Below the pieces are notes generated by a model. The model worked only from the letters and a program-made list of their open reading frames with translations, did no database searches and was not told the DNA's origin. The translations under genes and the position numbers were made by a program. From JBNKVT01 sp050299335 (lineage in GTDB: Bacteria; Pseudomonadota; Alphaproteobacteria; Rhodobacterales; Rhodobacteraceae): a stretch of 64,000 nucleotides of DNA. The first letter of the stretch is position 1. The number at the start of each line of letters is the position of its first letter. The stretch covers positions 8,144-72,143 of the forward strand of contig JBNKVT010000018.1 in NCBI GenBank assembly GCA_050299335.1. The letters run 5' to 3'. Positions 11,904 to 20,104 of this stretch are shown here, piece after piece.

Positions 11904-13016
11904 ATGCGCGCCGAAACCGAGAACCAGGTCGCGGAGATCGAAAAGTCGCTGGCCCTCCTGAAGCAGCGCATCGACTGGGAGACCGCCGGTCACCGGCTTG
12001 AGGAATTCAACGCCATGTCCGAGGACCCCAATCTGTGGGACGATCCGGACAAGGCGCAGAAACTGATGCGCGACCGGCAGCTGCTGGTGGACGGGATCGA
12101 CACGATCAAGGGGCTGGAGACCGGGCTTCGGGACAATATCGACCTGATCGAGCTGGGCGAGGCGGAAGAGGACGCCGAAGTCGTCACCGAAGCCGAAGCC
12201 GCGATTGCCGCGCTGCGCGAGGAGGCGGCAAAGAGGGAACTGGAGGCCCTGCTCGACGGCGAGGCCGATGCCAACGACACCTTCCTGGAGATCAATGCCG
12301 GGGCCGGGGGCACCGAGGCCTGCGACTGGGCGCAGATGCTGGCGCGGATGTATGTTCGCTGGGCCGAGCAGCACGGCTACTCGGTGGAAGTGCAGTCCGA
12401 AGAGGCCGGGGGCGAGGCCGGGATCAAGTCGGTTTCCTACAAGATCGCGGGTCACAACGCCTATGGCTGGTTGAAGTCCGAAAGCGGCGTGCACCGGCTG
12501 GTGCGCATCTCGCCCTTCGGCAAAGGCACCCGCGAGACCTCGTTTGCCAGTGTGTGGGTCTATCCGGTGGTGGACGATTCGATCGAGATCGAGGTCAGCC
12601 CGAACGATATCCGCCTCGATACGTTCCGTTCGTCCGGCGCCGGCGGACAGCATGTGAACAAGACCGATTCCGCCGTCCGGATCACCCATCTGCCCACCGG
12701 CATCGTCGTCACCTCGTCGGAGAAGTCCCAGCACCAGAACCGCGATATTGCCATGAAAGCGCTGAAATCGCGGCTTTATCAGATGGAGCTGGACAAACGA
12801 AACGCCGAGATCAGCGCCCAGCACGAGGCCAAAGGCAGCGCGGGCTGGGGCAATCAGATCCGCTCCTACGTGTTGCAGCCCTACCAGATGGTGAAGGATT
12901 TGCGGACGAATTACGAGACATCCGACACCCAAGGTGTGCTCGATGGCGATCTTGACGGGCTGATGGCCGCGACCCTGGCCAAGGGCGCTTCGGGCAAGGC
13001 CCGCGACGAGGCATAG
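11904..13016 (+). CDS. prfB: peptide chain release factor 2
   Basis: 370 residues. It carries the RF2 anticodon-like S-P-F tripeptide (in V-R-I-S-P-F-G-K) and the peptidyl-tRNA hydrolysis motif G-G-Q (in S-S-G-A-G-G-Q-H-V-N-K). RF2 reads UAA and UGA. The reading frame is uninterrupted from M-R-A-E-T-E-N onward; there is no internal CUUUGAC, so the autoregulatory +1 frameshift known from E. coli prfB is absent. The frame stays open upstream of 11904 into mrcA, but that part overlaps mrcA and is not coding. Confidence 0.95.
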   Translation: MRAETENQVAEIEKSLALLKQRIDWETAGHRLEEFNAMSEDPNLWDDPDKAQKLMRDRQLLVDGIDTIKGLETGLRDNIDLIELGEAEEDAEVVTEAEAAIAALREEAAKRELEALLDGEADANDTFLEINAGAGGTEACDWAQMLARMYVRWAEQHGYSVEVQSEEAGGEAGIKSVSYKIAGHNAYGWLKSESGVHRLVRISPFGKGTRETSFASVWVYPVVDDSIEIEVSPNDIRLDTFRSSGAGGQHVNKTDSAVRITHLPTGIVVTSSEKSQHQNRDIAMKALKSRLYQMELDKRNAEISAQHEAKGSAGWGNQIRSYVLQPYQMVKDLRTNYETSDTQGVLDGDLDGLMAATLAKGASGKARDEA

Positions 13017-13072
13017 GCGAGCGGCCAAGGCAGATATGGCTTTGGACTGTCGCATCGGCTATCACGGAGCCC

Positions 13073-13978
13073 ATGACGATCAATCCGCGATCCAGTCCGT
13101 CCGCCCACCGGCTTTCGGACACCTATCTGACAACGAAGGAGGTCGCAGCACTTCTTCATGTCAAGGAGCGCAAGATCTACGACCTGGCCTCGGCGGGCGA
13201 GATCCCGGGCACGCGGGCCATGGGCAAGTGGCTGTTCGAGCGGGCGGCGATCGATGCCTGGCTGTCCGCCCATGCCAATGGGATGGAAGTCGGCGCCGCC
13301 ATGCGCCCGACTGTGCTCCTCGGCTCGCATGATCCACTGCTGGAATGGGCGGTCCGCGAGTCCGGTTCCGGGCTGGCGATGTTTCTCGATGGCAGCCGCG
13401 ACGGGCTGGACCGTTTTGGGGGCGGCGAGGGGGTCGTGGCGGGCCTGCATTTGCATGGCGAGGGTGAAGACTGGAATAGCGGTGCGGTGCGTGCCGCGTT
13501 GGGGCAGGGTGACTGGGTGCTCGTCGAATGGGCCTGGCGGCAGCGGGGGCTGGTGGTGGCCGAGGGCAATCCCTCCGGCCTTACCGGGATCGACGGTCTT
13601 TCGGGAAAGCGGCTGGCCAGTCGGCAGGAAGGGGCGGGTTCTCAGGTGTTGCTGGGCGAGCTTCTGGCCGAGGCCGGGCTTGATGCCGTGACGCTGCTGC
13701 CGCCGTCCCGGACCGAGAATGACGCGGCGCTGGCGGTGGTCGAGGGCGAGGCGGATGCGGCTTTCGGCCTGCAATGCCTGGCACGTCAGTTCCGGCTGGA
13801 TTTCGTTCCGGTGATCCGCGAGCGCTTCGACCTTCTGGTCAGCCGCCGCCACTGGTTTGAACCGCCGATGCAGAAGCTCTTGGGTTTCACGCGCGGCGAC
13901 GCCTTCGCGCGGAAGGCAGAGGCGCTGACAGGCTATGACGTCACGGGGCTGGGAAATGTTCGACTGAACGGGGACTGA
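13073..13978 (+). CDS. excisionase-type HTH regulator with PBP-like ligand domain
   Basis: 301 residues. Residues about 18-68 form a MerR/excisionase-type winged helix (Y-L-T-T-K-E-V-A-A-L-L-H-V-K-E-R-K-I, then G-K-W-L-F-E-R-A-A-I-D-A-W-L). The rest resembles a periplasmic-binding-protein fold: T-V-L-L-G-S-H-D-P-L-L-E-W-A near 95 and a G-S-Q-V-L-L-G-E-L segment near 187. HTH-PBP proteins of this kind commonly sit beside molybdate or tungstate transport genes, as here (MOT1-like and TupA downstream). It is therefore probably an oxyanion-responsive regulator; the ligand is inferred. Its stop codon lies inside a 3 x 11-base tandem repeat. Confidence 0.8.
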   Translation: MTINPRSSPSAHRLSDTYLTTKEVAALLHVKERKIYDLASAGEIPGTRAMGKWLFERAAIDAWLSAHANGMEVGAAMRPTVLLGSHDPLLEWAVRESGSGLAMFLDGSRDGLDRFGGGEGVVAGLHLHGEGEDWNSGAVRAALGQGDWVLVEWAWRQRGLVVAEGNPSGLTGIDGLSGKRLASRQEGAGSQVLLGELLAEAGLDAVTLLPPSRTENDAALAVVEGEADAAFGLQCLARQFRLDFVPVIRERFDLLVSRRHWFEPPMQKLLGFTRGDAFARKAEALTGYDVTGLGNVRLNGD

Positions 13979-13996
13979 ACGGGGGCTGAACGGGGG
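13964..13996. repeat. 3 x 11-base tandem repeat at a gene end
   Basis: Three consecutive copies of CTGAACGGGG(A/G). The middle copy supplies the TGA stop of the HTH-PBP regulator. Because the unit is 11 bases, the TGA in each copy falls in a different reading frame, so all three forward frames are closed within 25 bases. It lies between convergent genes. Confidence 0.9.
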
Positions 13997-14002
13997 CGAA
14001 GT

Positions 14003-15100
14003 TCAGACCCGGCCCACCCGGCGGCGGGCGAGATGGCTGCGGATGCCTTCCGCGCCGAGACCGGCTGCGAACCCGATGGCTGCTCCGAAGAACACCGTGC
14101 CCGCCGCCGTTACGGCGATCACCGGGCGGCAATCGGGACGGGCGTCGATCAGCCGGCGCGAGAAGGCGAGATCGACGGCGGCCCAGGCCAGTAACGCACC
14201 GACCAGGGGCAGGGGGATGGCCGTGAGGATCGACAGAACCGACGGTCCCGCGAGGGCTGCTGCGGCGCAGAGGCCGGCCATGACAAGGGGGGCCGCCATG
14301 GTGCGGGCGCCGAAACGGTGATGGGCGGCGACACCGCCCGCGCCGTGGCACATCGGCAGGGCTCCGAACGGGGCGAGAACGAGGTTGAGGCCGCCGGTTG
14401 TCAGCGCCAGCTTTCGCTCCGTGACCCGCTCTGCGGCGGGCCCGTAAAGGCTGCGGCTGAGAGCGGCGGTCAGGATCACAGCATTCAGGAGCGTCAGCGG
14501 CAATTGCGGCAGCACACCGAGGAACAGGGTCGCGGCGAGACTGTCCTCGGCGCTCGGCAGGGCAAGCGGTGTGGTCTGCGGCGCACCGAAGATCGCAAAG
14601 CCGAAGGCCACGGCGGCAACGATCAGCGCCCAGGGGCCGCGGTTCCAGACGAAAGACAGCGACAGGAGGGCGAGGGCGGGCAGGGCGAGGAGCCAGTTCT
14701 CGCGCATCAGACCGAGGGCGAGCATCCCGAGCGTGAGGCCGAGACCGGCCTGCAGCCCGGCGATGATCGATTGCGGTACGGCGCGGGCGTGGCGCTCGAT
14801 TCCGGGCAGGAGCGCGAAGAGGATCAGCAGCGCGCCGAGGATGGCCCCGGCCCAAGCGATGCCGAGCGTGCCGAGCCCGCCAGCCAGGGCGACAGCCCCG
14901 ATAGCCTTCATTGGCTGCACGGGGATCGGCAGGCGAAACACGAAGGCAACGGTCAGATAGGCGGCGGCGAGACCGGCAAAGACCGGGCCGGGCAAAAGCA
15001 GGCCGGCCGACAGGATGCCGATGAGATAGGGCAACAGGGTGCCCAGGTCGCCGAGGGCACCCGAGATCTCGGCAATGAAGGACGATATCCGGCGCTGCAT
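14003..15100 (-). CDS. MOT1-type molybdate/sulfate permease
   Basis: 365 residues, about ten transmembrane helices. The MOT1 family (SulP relatives first described for plant and algal high-affinity molybdate uptake) is marked by G-D-L-G-T-L-L-P near the N-terminus, P-V-Q-P-M-K-A-I near residue 65, P-Q-L-P-L-T-L-L-N near 200, and P-M-C-H-G-A-G-G-V-A-A-H-H near 250. All four are present. It should import molybdate (possibly tungstate or sulfate) across the inner membrane without ATP. It is convergent with the HTH-PBP regulator and divergent from tupA. Confidence 0.85.
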   Translation of the reverse strand: MQRRISSFIAEISGALGDLGTLLPYLIGILSAGLLLPGPVFAGLAAAYLTVAFVFRLPIPVQPMKAIGAVALAGGLGTLGIAWAGAILGALLILFALLPGIERHARAVPQSIIAGLQAGLGLTLGMLALGLMRENWLLALPALALLSLSFVWNRGPWALIVAAVAFGFAIFGAPQTTPLALPSAEDSLAATLFLGVLPQLPLTLLNAVILTAALSRSLYGPAAERVTERKLALTTGGLNLVLAPFGALPMCHGAGGVAAHHRFGARTMAAPLVMAGLCAAAALAGPSVLSILTAIPLPLVGALLAWAAVDLAFSRRLIDARPDCRPVIAVTAAGTVFFGAAIGFAAGLGAEGIRSHLARRRVGRV

Positions 15101-15357
15101 TTACCGTCGTTTTCCCGTGTTTGTTTCCCACCCGCTGCAGGCCTTGCAAGGCCCGCGCGTTCAGTATGCCGCTAACCGGCCTTGCGGGGCAATTGATATT
15201 GTGCTTTCCGGCAATGGGCCGGTTTTTCTATGGATTTATATGCTTTTATATGTTTTATACGCCAACAAGGCCAGTTTTTGCATGTTTGCGCGTAAGAGTG
15301 CTCGTTCCGATCACCCGGCCCTCTGACTGAAATCGCCACCAACGGGAGCCCGTAGCC
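15101..15357. promoter_or_regulatory. divergent MOT1/tupA control region with phased AT-rich repeats
   Basis: 257 bases between two divergent oxyanion-transport genes. At 15235-15260 stand two exact TTTATATG copies (15235-15242 and 15245-15252) and a third partial copy, TTTATAC (15254-15260). They are spaced 10 and 9 bases, about one helical turn. In this GC-rich genome the AT-rich block is conspicuous. It could be an operator for the neighbouring HTH-PBP regulator, or simply a promoter core. Confidence 0.5.
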
Positions 15358-16179
15358 ATGCTGAGACGCCTCTTTCTGACCCTTGCCGCCGGACTCGCCC
15401 TTGGCGTGGCGGCCCCTGGTCTTGCCCAGGACAAGTTCATCGTCGTGCAATCGACCACGTCGACGCAGAATTCGGGGCTTTTCGATTACATCCTGCCGAT
15501 CTTCGAGGAAAAGACCGGGATCGAGGTGCGGGTGGTGGCCGTGGGGACCGGACAGGCGATCCGCAATGCCTCGAACGGCGACGGTGATGTCCTGTTTGTC
15601 CATGCCAAGTCGGCGGAGGAGGAGTTCGTCGCCGGGGGTGACGGGGTGGAACGATTCGATGTCATGTATAACGATTTTGTCATTGTCGGGCCCGAGGCCG
15701 ATCCGGCGGGGATCGCCGGATCCTCGGATGTGACCGGCGCGCTTACGGCGATCGCGTCCAGCAAGGCGCTCTTCGCCTCGCGCGGCGACGACAGCGGCAC
15801 CCACAAGGCGGAACGCGCGCTTTGGGCCGCGACCGATGTCGATATCAACGAGGCGACGGGGGACTGGTACCGCGAGACCGGCTCGGGCATGGGCGCGACC
15901 CTGAATACCGGTATCGCCATGGGTGCCTATGTGATGACCGACCGCGCGACCTGGATTTCCTTCGGCAACAAGGGCGATTACCGGGTGGTGGTCGAAGGCG
16001 ATCCGCGGCTCTTCAACCAATATGGGATCATCCTGGTCAGCCCCGAGAAGCATCCCGCAGTGAAAGCCGGGCTCGGCCAGGAATTCGTCGACTGGGTCCT
16101 GTCCGGCGAGGGCCAGGCGGCGATTGCCGATTACAAGGTTGACGGGCAACAACTGTTCTTCCCCAATTCGGGCAGCTGA
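15358..16179 (+). CDS. tupA: tungstate/molybdate ABC-type substrate-binding protein
   Basis: 273 residues with a signal peptide cleaved after G-L-A-Q (about residue 23). The mature protein begins with the TupA hallmark V-Q-S-T-T-S-T-Q-N-S-G-L and continues with V-G-T-G-Q-A and G-D-D-S-G-T-H-K-A-E. TupA delivers tungstate (or molybdate) to the TupB permease and TupC ATPase. No tupB or tupC follows: a strong terminator sits 50 bases downstream and then the tRNA gene. The protein therefore either uses subunits encoded elsewhere or acts as a sensor or scavenger. Confidence 0.88.
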   Translation: MLRRLFLTLAAGLALGVAAPGLAQDKFIVVQSTTSTQNSGLFDYILPIFEEKTGIEVRVVAVGTGQAIRNASNGDGDVLFVHAKSAEEEFVAGGDGVERFDVMYNDFVIVGPEADPAGIAGSSDVTGALTAIASSKALFASRGDDSGTHKAERALWAATDVDINEATGDWYRETGSGMGATLNTGIAMGAYVMTDRATWISFGNKGDYRVVVEGDPRLFNQYGIILVSPEKHPAVKAGLGQEFVDWVLSGEGQAAIADYKVDGQQLFFPNSGS

Positions 16180-16228
16180 GAGGTCACGGGCGGACGCCGA
16201 GGGACTGGCGGGTCCGGCGTCCACGCTT

Positions 16229-16268
16229 CTGCGGGCGGAGGTTGGCTGACCTCCGCCCGCAGTTTTTT
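16229..16268 (+). terminator. intrinsic terminator of tupA
   Basis: A perfect 14-base-pair stem (CTGCGGGCGGAGGT with its complement, loop TGGCTG) followed by six Ts. A second, weaker hairpin (GGACGCCG/CGGCGTCC) lies just upstream at about 16192-16222. Confidence 0.93.
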
Positions 16269-16583
16269 CGGCATGTTACGACGGGCGGTGACGGCCTGGG
16301 TCTCGGGCGCGGAACGACCGGGGAATTGCGGGATCGTCTGAGATTTCGGCGGATCGCCAGGGGGCGGAAGGCGGAGAATACCGGCGCCAGATATGGACAG
16401 ACGCGCGCCGCAACGTGGTGCGATTGGACCGCGAGAGTCCGAGCGATCCAGAGAGGTTCCGGGACGGATGGAACCGCAGAACCATATTTTCCTGAGGATT
16501 TCTGGAGCACTCGGGAAGATCAAGTGCAAACTTCGAGGGCGCTTATAGCGGGAAGCTTCATGGCCTTTCTGCCGAATGGCCTT
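16269..16583. other. non-coding stretch between tupA terminator and tRNA-Arg
   Basis: 315 bases in which I see no gene, repeat or clear signal. Short open frames here look like composition artefacts. Confidence 0.5.
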
Positions 16584-16660
<77 letters not shown>

Positions 16661-16740
16661 CTTGAGGCGCATATAGCGAATGCGAAAGGCGGGCGCAATG
16701 CGGTTCGGGGGGACGGGGTACGGAAAGCGTCCCCCGGGGG

Positions 16741-17061
16741 TCAGGATTGGGGGCGGGCGGCTTTTTCAGCATGGCCGGAGGTGCCTTCGCGGCGATTGAG
16801 TTCGGCGAGGACGTCAGCGAGGGGGACGCCGCTGGACTGGAGAAGGACCAGAAGGTGATAGAGGACGTCGGCGGCTTCTGCCGTCAGTCCGGGCTTGTCG
16901 GATTGTGCGGCGGCGATGATGGCTTCGACGGCTTCCTCGCCGAATTTCTCGGCGCATTTGGCCGGGCCCCTTGCCAGCAGCGACGCCGTGTAGGACGCCT
17001 TGGGATCGGTACCGGCGCGGGCGGCGATGGTCTTGGCGAGGCGGGTCAGGGTGTCGGTCAT
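16741..17061 (-). CDS. hisE: phosphoribosyl-ATP pyrophosphatase
   Basis: 106 residues. It hydrolyses phosphoribosyl-ATP to phosphoribosyl-AMP, the second step of histidine synthesis. The MazG-like fold is recognised by K-F-G-E-E-A-V-E-A-I-I-A (metal-binding E-E-x-x-E) and E-A-A-D-V-L-Y-H-L-L-V-L. The start ATG at 17061 overlaps the hisF stop by 4 bases, so hisF-hisE are translationally coupled. The C-terminus is a little longer than minimal HisE. Confidence 0.95.
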   Translation of the reverse strand: MTDTLTRLAKTIAARAGTDPKASYTASLLARGPAKCAEKFGEEAVEAIIAAAQSDKPGLTAEAADVLYHLLVLLQSSGVPLADVLAELNRREGTSGHAEKAARPQS

Positions 17062-17819
17062 GTCAGCCTCATGGGGATGCCGGCGGCGGCCATATGGGCC
17101 TTGGCCGCGCCGATGGTGAAGTCGCCGAAATGGAAGATGGAGGCGGCGAGGACGGCACTTGCGTGGCCTTCGAGGACGCCGTCGACGAGATGGTCGAGGG
17201 TGCCGACGCCGCCCGAGGCGATCACCGGGATCGAGACGGCGTCGGCGATGGCGCGGGTGAGAGGGAGGTTGAAACCGGCGCGGGTACCGTCGCGGTCCAT
17301 GGAGGTGAGGAGGATTTCCCCCGCGCCCTTGGCTTCGACCAGACGGGCGAATTCCACCGCGTCGATGCCGGTGGGCCGCGTGCCGCCATGGGTGAAGATC
17401 TCCCATTTGCCTGGGGAGACGGTCTTGGCGTCGATGGCGACGACGATGCATTGATTGCCGAATTTCAGCGCCGACTGCGCCACGACCTCGGGGTCGGCCA
17501 CGGCGGCCGACATGAACGAGACCTTGTCGGCCCCTGCCAGAAGAAGCTGACGAACGTCTTCGGGCGTGCGGACCCCGCCGCCGATTGTGAGCGGCATGAA
17601 GCATTGCTCGGCGGTGCGCCGGGCGAGGTCGTAGATGGTGCCTCTGTTCTCCAGTGTCGCGGTGATATCGAGGAAGCACAACTCATCCGCCCCGGCGGCG
17701 TCATAGGCCTTGGCAGCCTCCACCGGATCGCCGGCATCGATCAGGTCGACGAAGTTCACGCCCTTGACCACGCGGCCGTCCTTCACGTCGAGGCAGGGGA
17801 TGATGCGGGTCTTCAGCAT
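17058..17819 (-). CDS. hisF: imidazole glycerol phosphate synthase cyclase subunit
   Basis: 253 residues, a (beta/alpha)8 barrel. The N-terminal R-I-I-P-C-L-D-V-K-D-G-R-V-V-K-G carries catalytic Asp11. The second-half counterpart V-V-A-I-D-A-K carries the other catalytic Asp. Phosphate loops G-G-G-V-R and A-S-G-G-V-G are present. With HisH it makes imidazole glycerol phosphate and AICAR, feeding histidine and purine synthesis. It is first of the hisF-hisE pair; hisH and hisA are not in the window on this strand and would lie elsewhere. Confidence 0.96.
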   Translation of the reverse strand: MLKTRIIPCLDVKDGRVVKGVNFVDLIDAGDPVEAAKAYDAAGADELCFLDITATLENRGTIYDLARRTAEQCFMPLTIGGGVRTPEDVRQLLLAGADKVSFMSAAVADPEVVAQSALKFGNQCIVVAIDAKTVSPGKWEIFTHGGTRPTGIDAVEFARLVEAKGAGEILLTSMDRDGTRAGFNLPLTRAIADAVSIPVIASGGVGTLDHLVDGVLEGHASAVLAASIFHFGDFTIGAAKAHMAAAGIPMRLT

Positions 17820-17989
17820 GAACGGGTCCGGGGTCTGATGCGTCTGATCTGCTAATGACCCTTTGCGGGGCGGAAATTCAAGCGGCTGGAAGGGGATTTT
17901 GCCGTGTTGGGGCCGATTAGTCGGACCCGTGACTGTCCAAACCGCGCCATGGGGGGTAAAAAGCCAGTATCAGCCCCGGGAGAAGCCCC

Positions 17990-19630
17990 ATGCGTCTGTT
18001 TCTTGTCCTCCTTCTGAGCCTCGCCGCCTCGATGGCCCAGGCCGCGAACCGGTTGGGGCTGGTGATCGGCAATAACGACTATGCCAATGTCCCGGCGCTG
18101 GAAAAAGCGCGAGGCGATGCTGCGGCAGTCTCGGCGGAGCTTCTGGGGCAAGGGTTCGAAGTGATGACGGTGCTCGATGCTTCGCGGCGCGAGATGAACG
18201 CGAAGATTGCCGAGTTCACCGACCGGCTGCAGCCCGGGGACACGGCGCTGGTCTTCTATGCCGGGCACGGGGTGGAGATCGATGGCGAGAATTATCTGCT
18301 GCCCACCGATATCGAGGTGCCGACCGCCTCGGGCGAGGATTTCATCAAATACGAGAGTATTGCGCTTTCCGACACGCTGCAGCGGATCAAGGCGACCGGG
18401 GCGCGGACGACGCTTGTTTTCCTCGATGCCTGCCGGGACAATCCCTTCGAGCAGGTGGCAGGGCGGTCGATTGGCTCGACGCGCGGGCTGGGACGGATTG
18501 CCGCGCCCGAGGGGACCTTCATCGTGTTCTCGGCAGGGGCGCATCAGCAGGCGCTGGATGCGCTGAACGGCGACGACGCGAATGCCAACTCGGTGTTCAC
18601 GCGGCTGTTGCTGCCGAAGCTGTCCGAGCCGGATCTGGAGCTGCGCGAGCTGGTGGCGGACCTCAGGGTCGAGGTGCGCGATCTGGCGCGGACCCAGAAC
18701 CATGCCCAGTTCCCGGCCTATTATGACGAGTTGCTGGGCGAGTTCTATTTCACCGTGAAGGTCGAGGTGTCGCCCGGCGCGGCACCGGGCGCGGGGGCGC
18801 CGGTGGCGGTGATCGGATCGGGATCCGCCATCCGCGACGATTTCGAGCTGGCCCGCTCCCTCGGCACGGCGCTGGCCTTCCGGGTGTTCCTGGAGAAATA
18901 CGACGGCAGCGACGATCTGACGGTGACGCTGGCGCGCGAGATGCTGGCTTCGCTTGAGGCGAACGACGATGCGGCGGCGGCGGTGACCAACGTGGTACCG
19001 GAAGCGGGGCCAGAGCCTGAGCCTGTCCGCGATCCCGTCCCCATCCCGGTCGCCGATCCCCGCCGCGAGATCATCCGCGAAAGCCAGGCGCGGCTGAACG
19101 CGCTTGGCTGCGATGCCGGAGGGGCGGACGGGATCGTCGGGCCGCGGACGCGAAGGGCTTTCGCCGGGTTCATCAACGAGACCGGGGCCGACCTGACCCC
19201 GGGCGATCTCGGAACGCCAAAGGCGCTGGAGGCGCTGAAGGCGGCGACCGGAGAGGTCTGCACGCCGCGGTCGCGGGTAGTGATCCGTGAGGAACCTGGG
19301 TCCGGTGGCGGAGCGCCGGAGGTGGTGATGCCAGAGGCGGTGTCCATTACCGGCAGCTATCGCTACACGGCCAAATGCCCGCTTTTCATCACCGTCACCG
19401 GAACCCTGTCGCTGCGAGAGAGTGGTGAGAACCGCTATAGCGGCGCGGCCTCCGATTCGCTTGGGAACCAGGGCTCGGGATTTTTTGTGCGGCGGGGCGA
19501 TGCGATGAACGGCACGATCAAATGGGCCTCGGGCGTGACCGAGATCGTCACTCTGACTTTCTCCGCTGACGGGCAGTCCTATGGCGCGACCAGCAATAAT
19601 GGCTGCACGTCGCGGGGCGCGCGCGGGTGA
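17990..19630 (+). CDS. secreted caspase-like (peptidase C14) protein with peptidoglycan-binding-like domain
   Basis: 546 residues. A signal peptide ends near A-M-A-Q-A (residue 18). Residues 20-250 are a caspase-fold domain with the catalytic His at 93 (Y-A-G-H-G-V) and Cys at 148 (L-D-A-C-R-D-N-P). Residues about 355-425 look like a PG_binding_1 domain (S-Q-A-R-L-N-A-L-G-C and G-I-V-G-P-R-T-R-R-A-F). The last 80 residues form a beta-rich domain with cysteines. Bacterial proteins of this type are found outside the cytoplasm and their substrates are mostly unknown. It is divergent from hisF and stands alone. Confidence 0.85.
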   Translation: MRLFLVLLLSLAASMAQAANRLGLVIGNNDYANVPALEKARGDAAAVSAELLGQGFEVMTVLDASRREMNAKIAEFTDRLQPGDTALVFYAGHGVEIDGENYLLPTDIEVPTASGEDFIKYESIALSDTLQRIKATGARTTLVFLDACRDNPFEQVAGRSIGSTRGLGRIAAPEGTFIVFSAGAHQQALDALNGDDANANSVFTRLLLPKLSEPDLELRELVADLRVEVRDLARTQNHAQFPAYYDELLGEFYFTVKVEVSPGAAPGAGAPVAVIGSGSAIRDDFELARSLGTALAFRVFLEKYDGSDDLTVTLAREMLASLEANDDAAAAVTNVVPEAGPEPEPVRDPVPIPVADPRREIIRESQARLNALGCDAGGADGIVGPRTRRAFAGFINETGADLTPGDLGTPKALEALKAATGEVCTPRSRVVIREEPGSGGGAPEVVMPEAVSITGSYRYTAKCPLFITVTGTLSLRESGENRYSGAASDSLGNQGSGFFVRRGDAMNGTIKWASGVTEIVTLTFSADGQSYGATSNNGCTSRGARG

Positions 19631-19761
19631 GGTTCGGCGAACTCAAACGGAACGACCCGTTTCAGGGTTGAATTCTGTGCTTCTGACCTCATTTACAAGA
19701 CAGGGGCCGCGAGATTGCCCGTCTTTTCCGGCCCGACTGGACATCGGCAAGGGAGGAAGAC

Positions 19762-19959
19762 ATGTCGAAAGCACCGAAAGTTGGAGATAAATCCAAGGCA
19801 AAGGGCGACCGGACGGCGCGTTACGCGGCCATCGAACGGTCAAAGTCCGGACCTGGATCGACGCCTGCGGCCAAGCAGCTGCATCGGCGCAAGCGCAGTG
19901 ACGGCATATCGTCGCGGCTCGAACACTATGCTCGGATCGATCGTGGAGGTGAGGCCTGA
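19762..19959 (+). CDS. small basic hypothetical protein
   Basis: 65 residues, rich in Lys, Arg and Ser, with no recognisable domain, membrane segment or cysteine. Support is a good ribosome site (GGGAGGAAG, 5 bases before the ATG) and ordinary codon use. It lies in a region with no competing gene. It could equally be a chance frame; I do not recognise the family. Confidence 0.4.
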   Translation: MSKAPKVGDKSKAKGDRTARYAAIERSKSGPGSTPAAKQLHRRKRSDGISSRLEHYARIDRGGEA

Positions 19960-20018
19960 CAATGGTATCGGCGACTGTTTCCGAGCGATCCCGGCGCACC
20001 TTGCTTCAACACCGGGCA

Positions 20019-20064
20019 CCGAAATTTTTCAAAAATTTCGGCCGCATTTTTTGAAAAAATGCGG
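20019..20064. repeat. two adjacent 23-base perfect palindromes
   Basis: 20019-20041 is an 11-base-arm palindrome (arm CCGAAATTTTT, centre C). 20042-20064 is a second (arm CCGCATTTTTT, centre G). They abut directly, differ in arm sequence but keep the same layout: GC-capped end and T/A-rich core. They sit 41 bases beyond the end of the minus-strand gene. Each arm ends in a T-run, so they could act as bidirectional terminators or as a dispersed palindromic repeat. Confidence 0.9.
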
Positions 20065-20104
20065 TTCCGGAATGCGCCGCGTTTCGTGACCAAAATCGGC
20101 GGCT

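Larger units (their letters stand above)
19631..20104. other. intergenic stretch with a small frame and twin palindromes
   Basis: 474 bases between the caspase-like gene and the enoyl-CoA hydratase-like gene. It holds a possible 65-residue gene (19762-19959) and two tandem palindromes (20019-20064), described separately. Nothing else is evident. Confidence 0.5.

Noticed and set aside
13073..13978. Prophage excisionase
   Set aside because: The HTH is excisionase-like, but a long binding-protein-type domain follows and the neighbours are molybdate/tungstate transport genes; no integrase, attachment site or phage gene is present.
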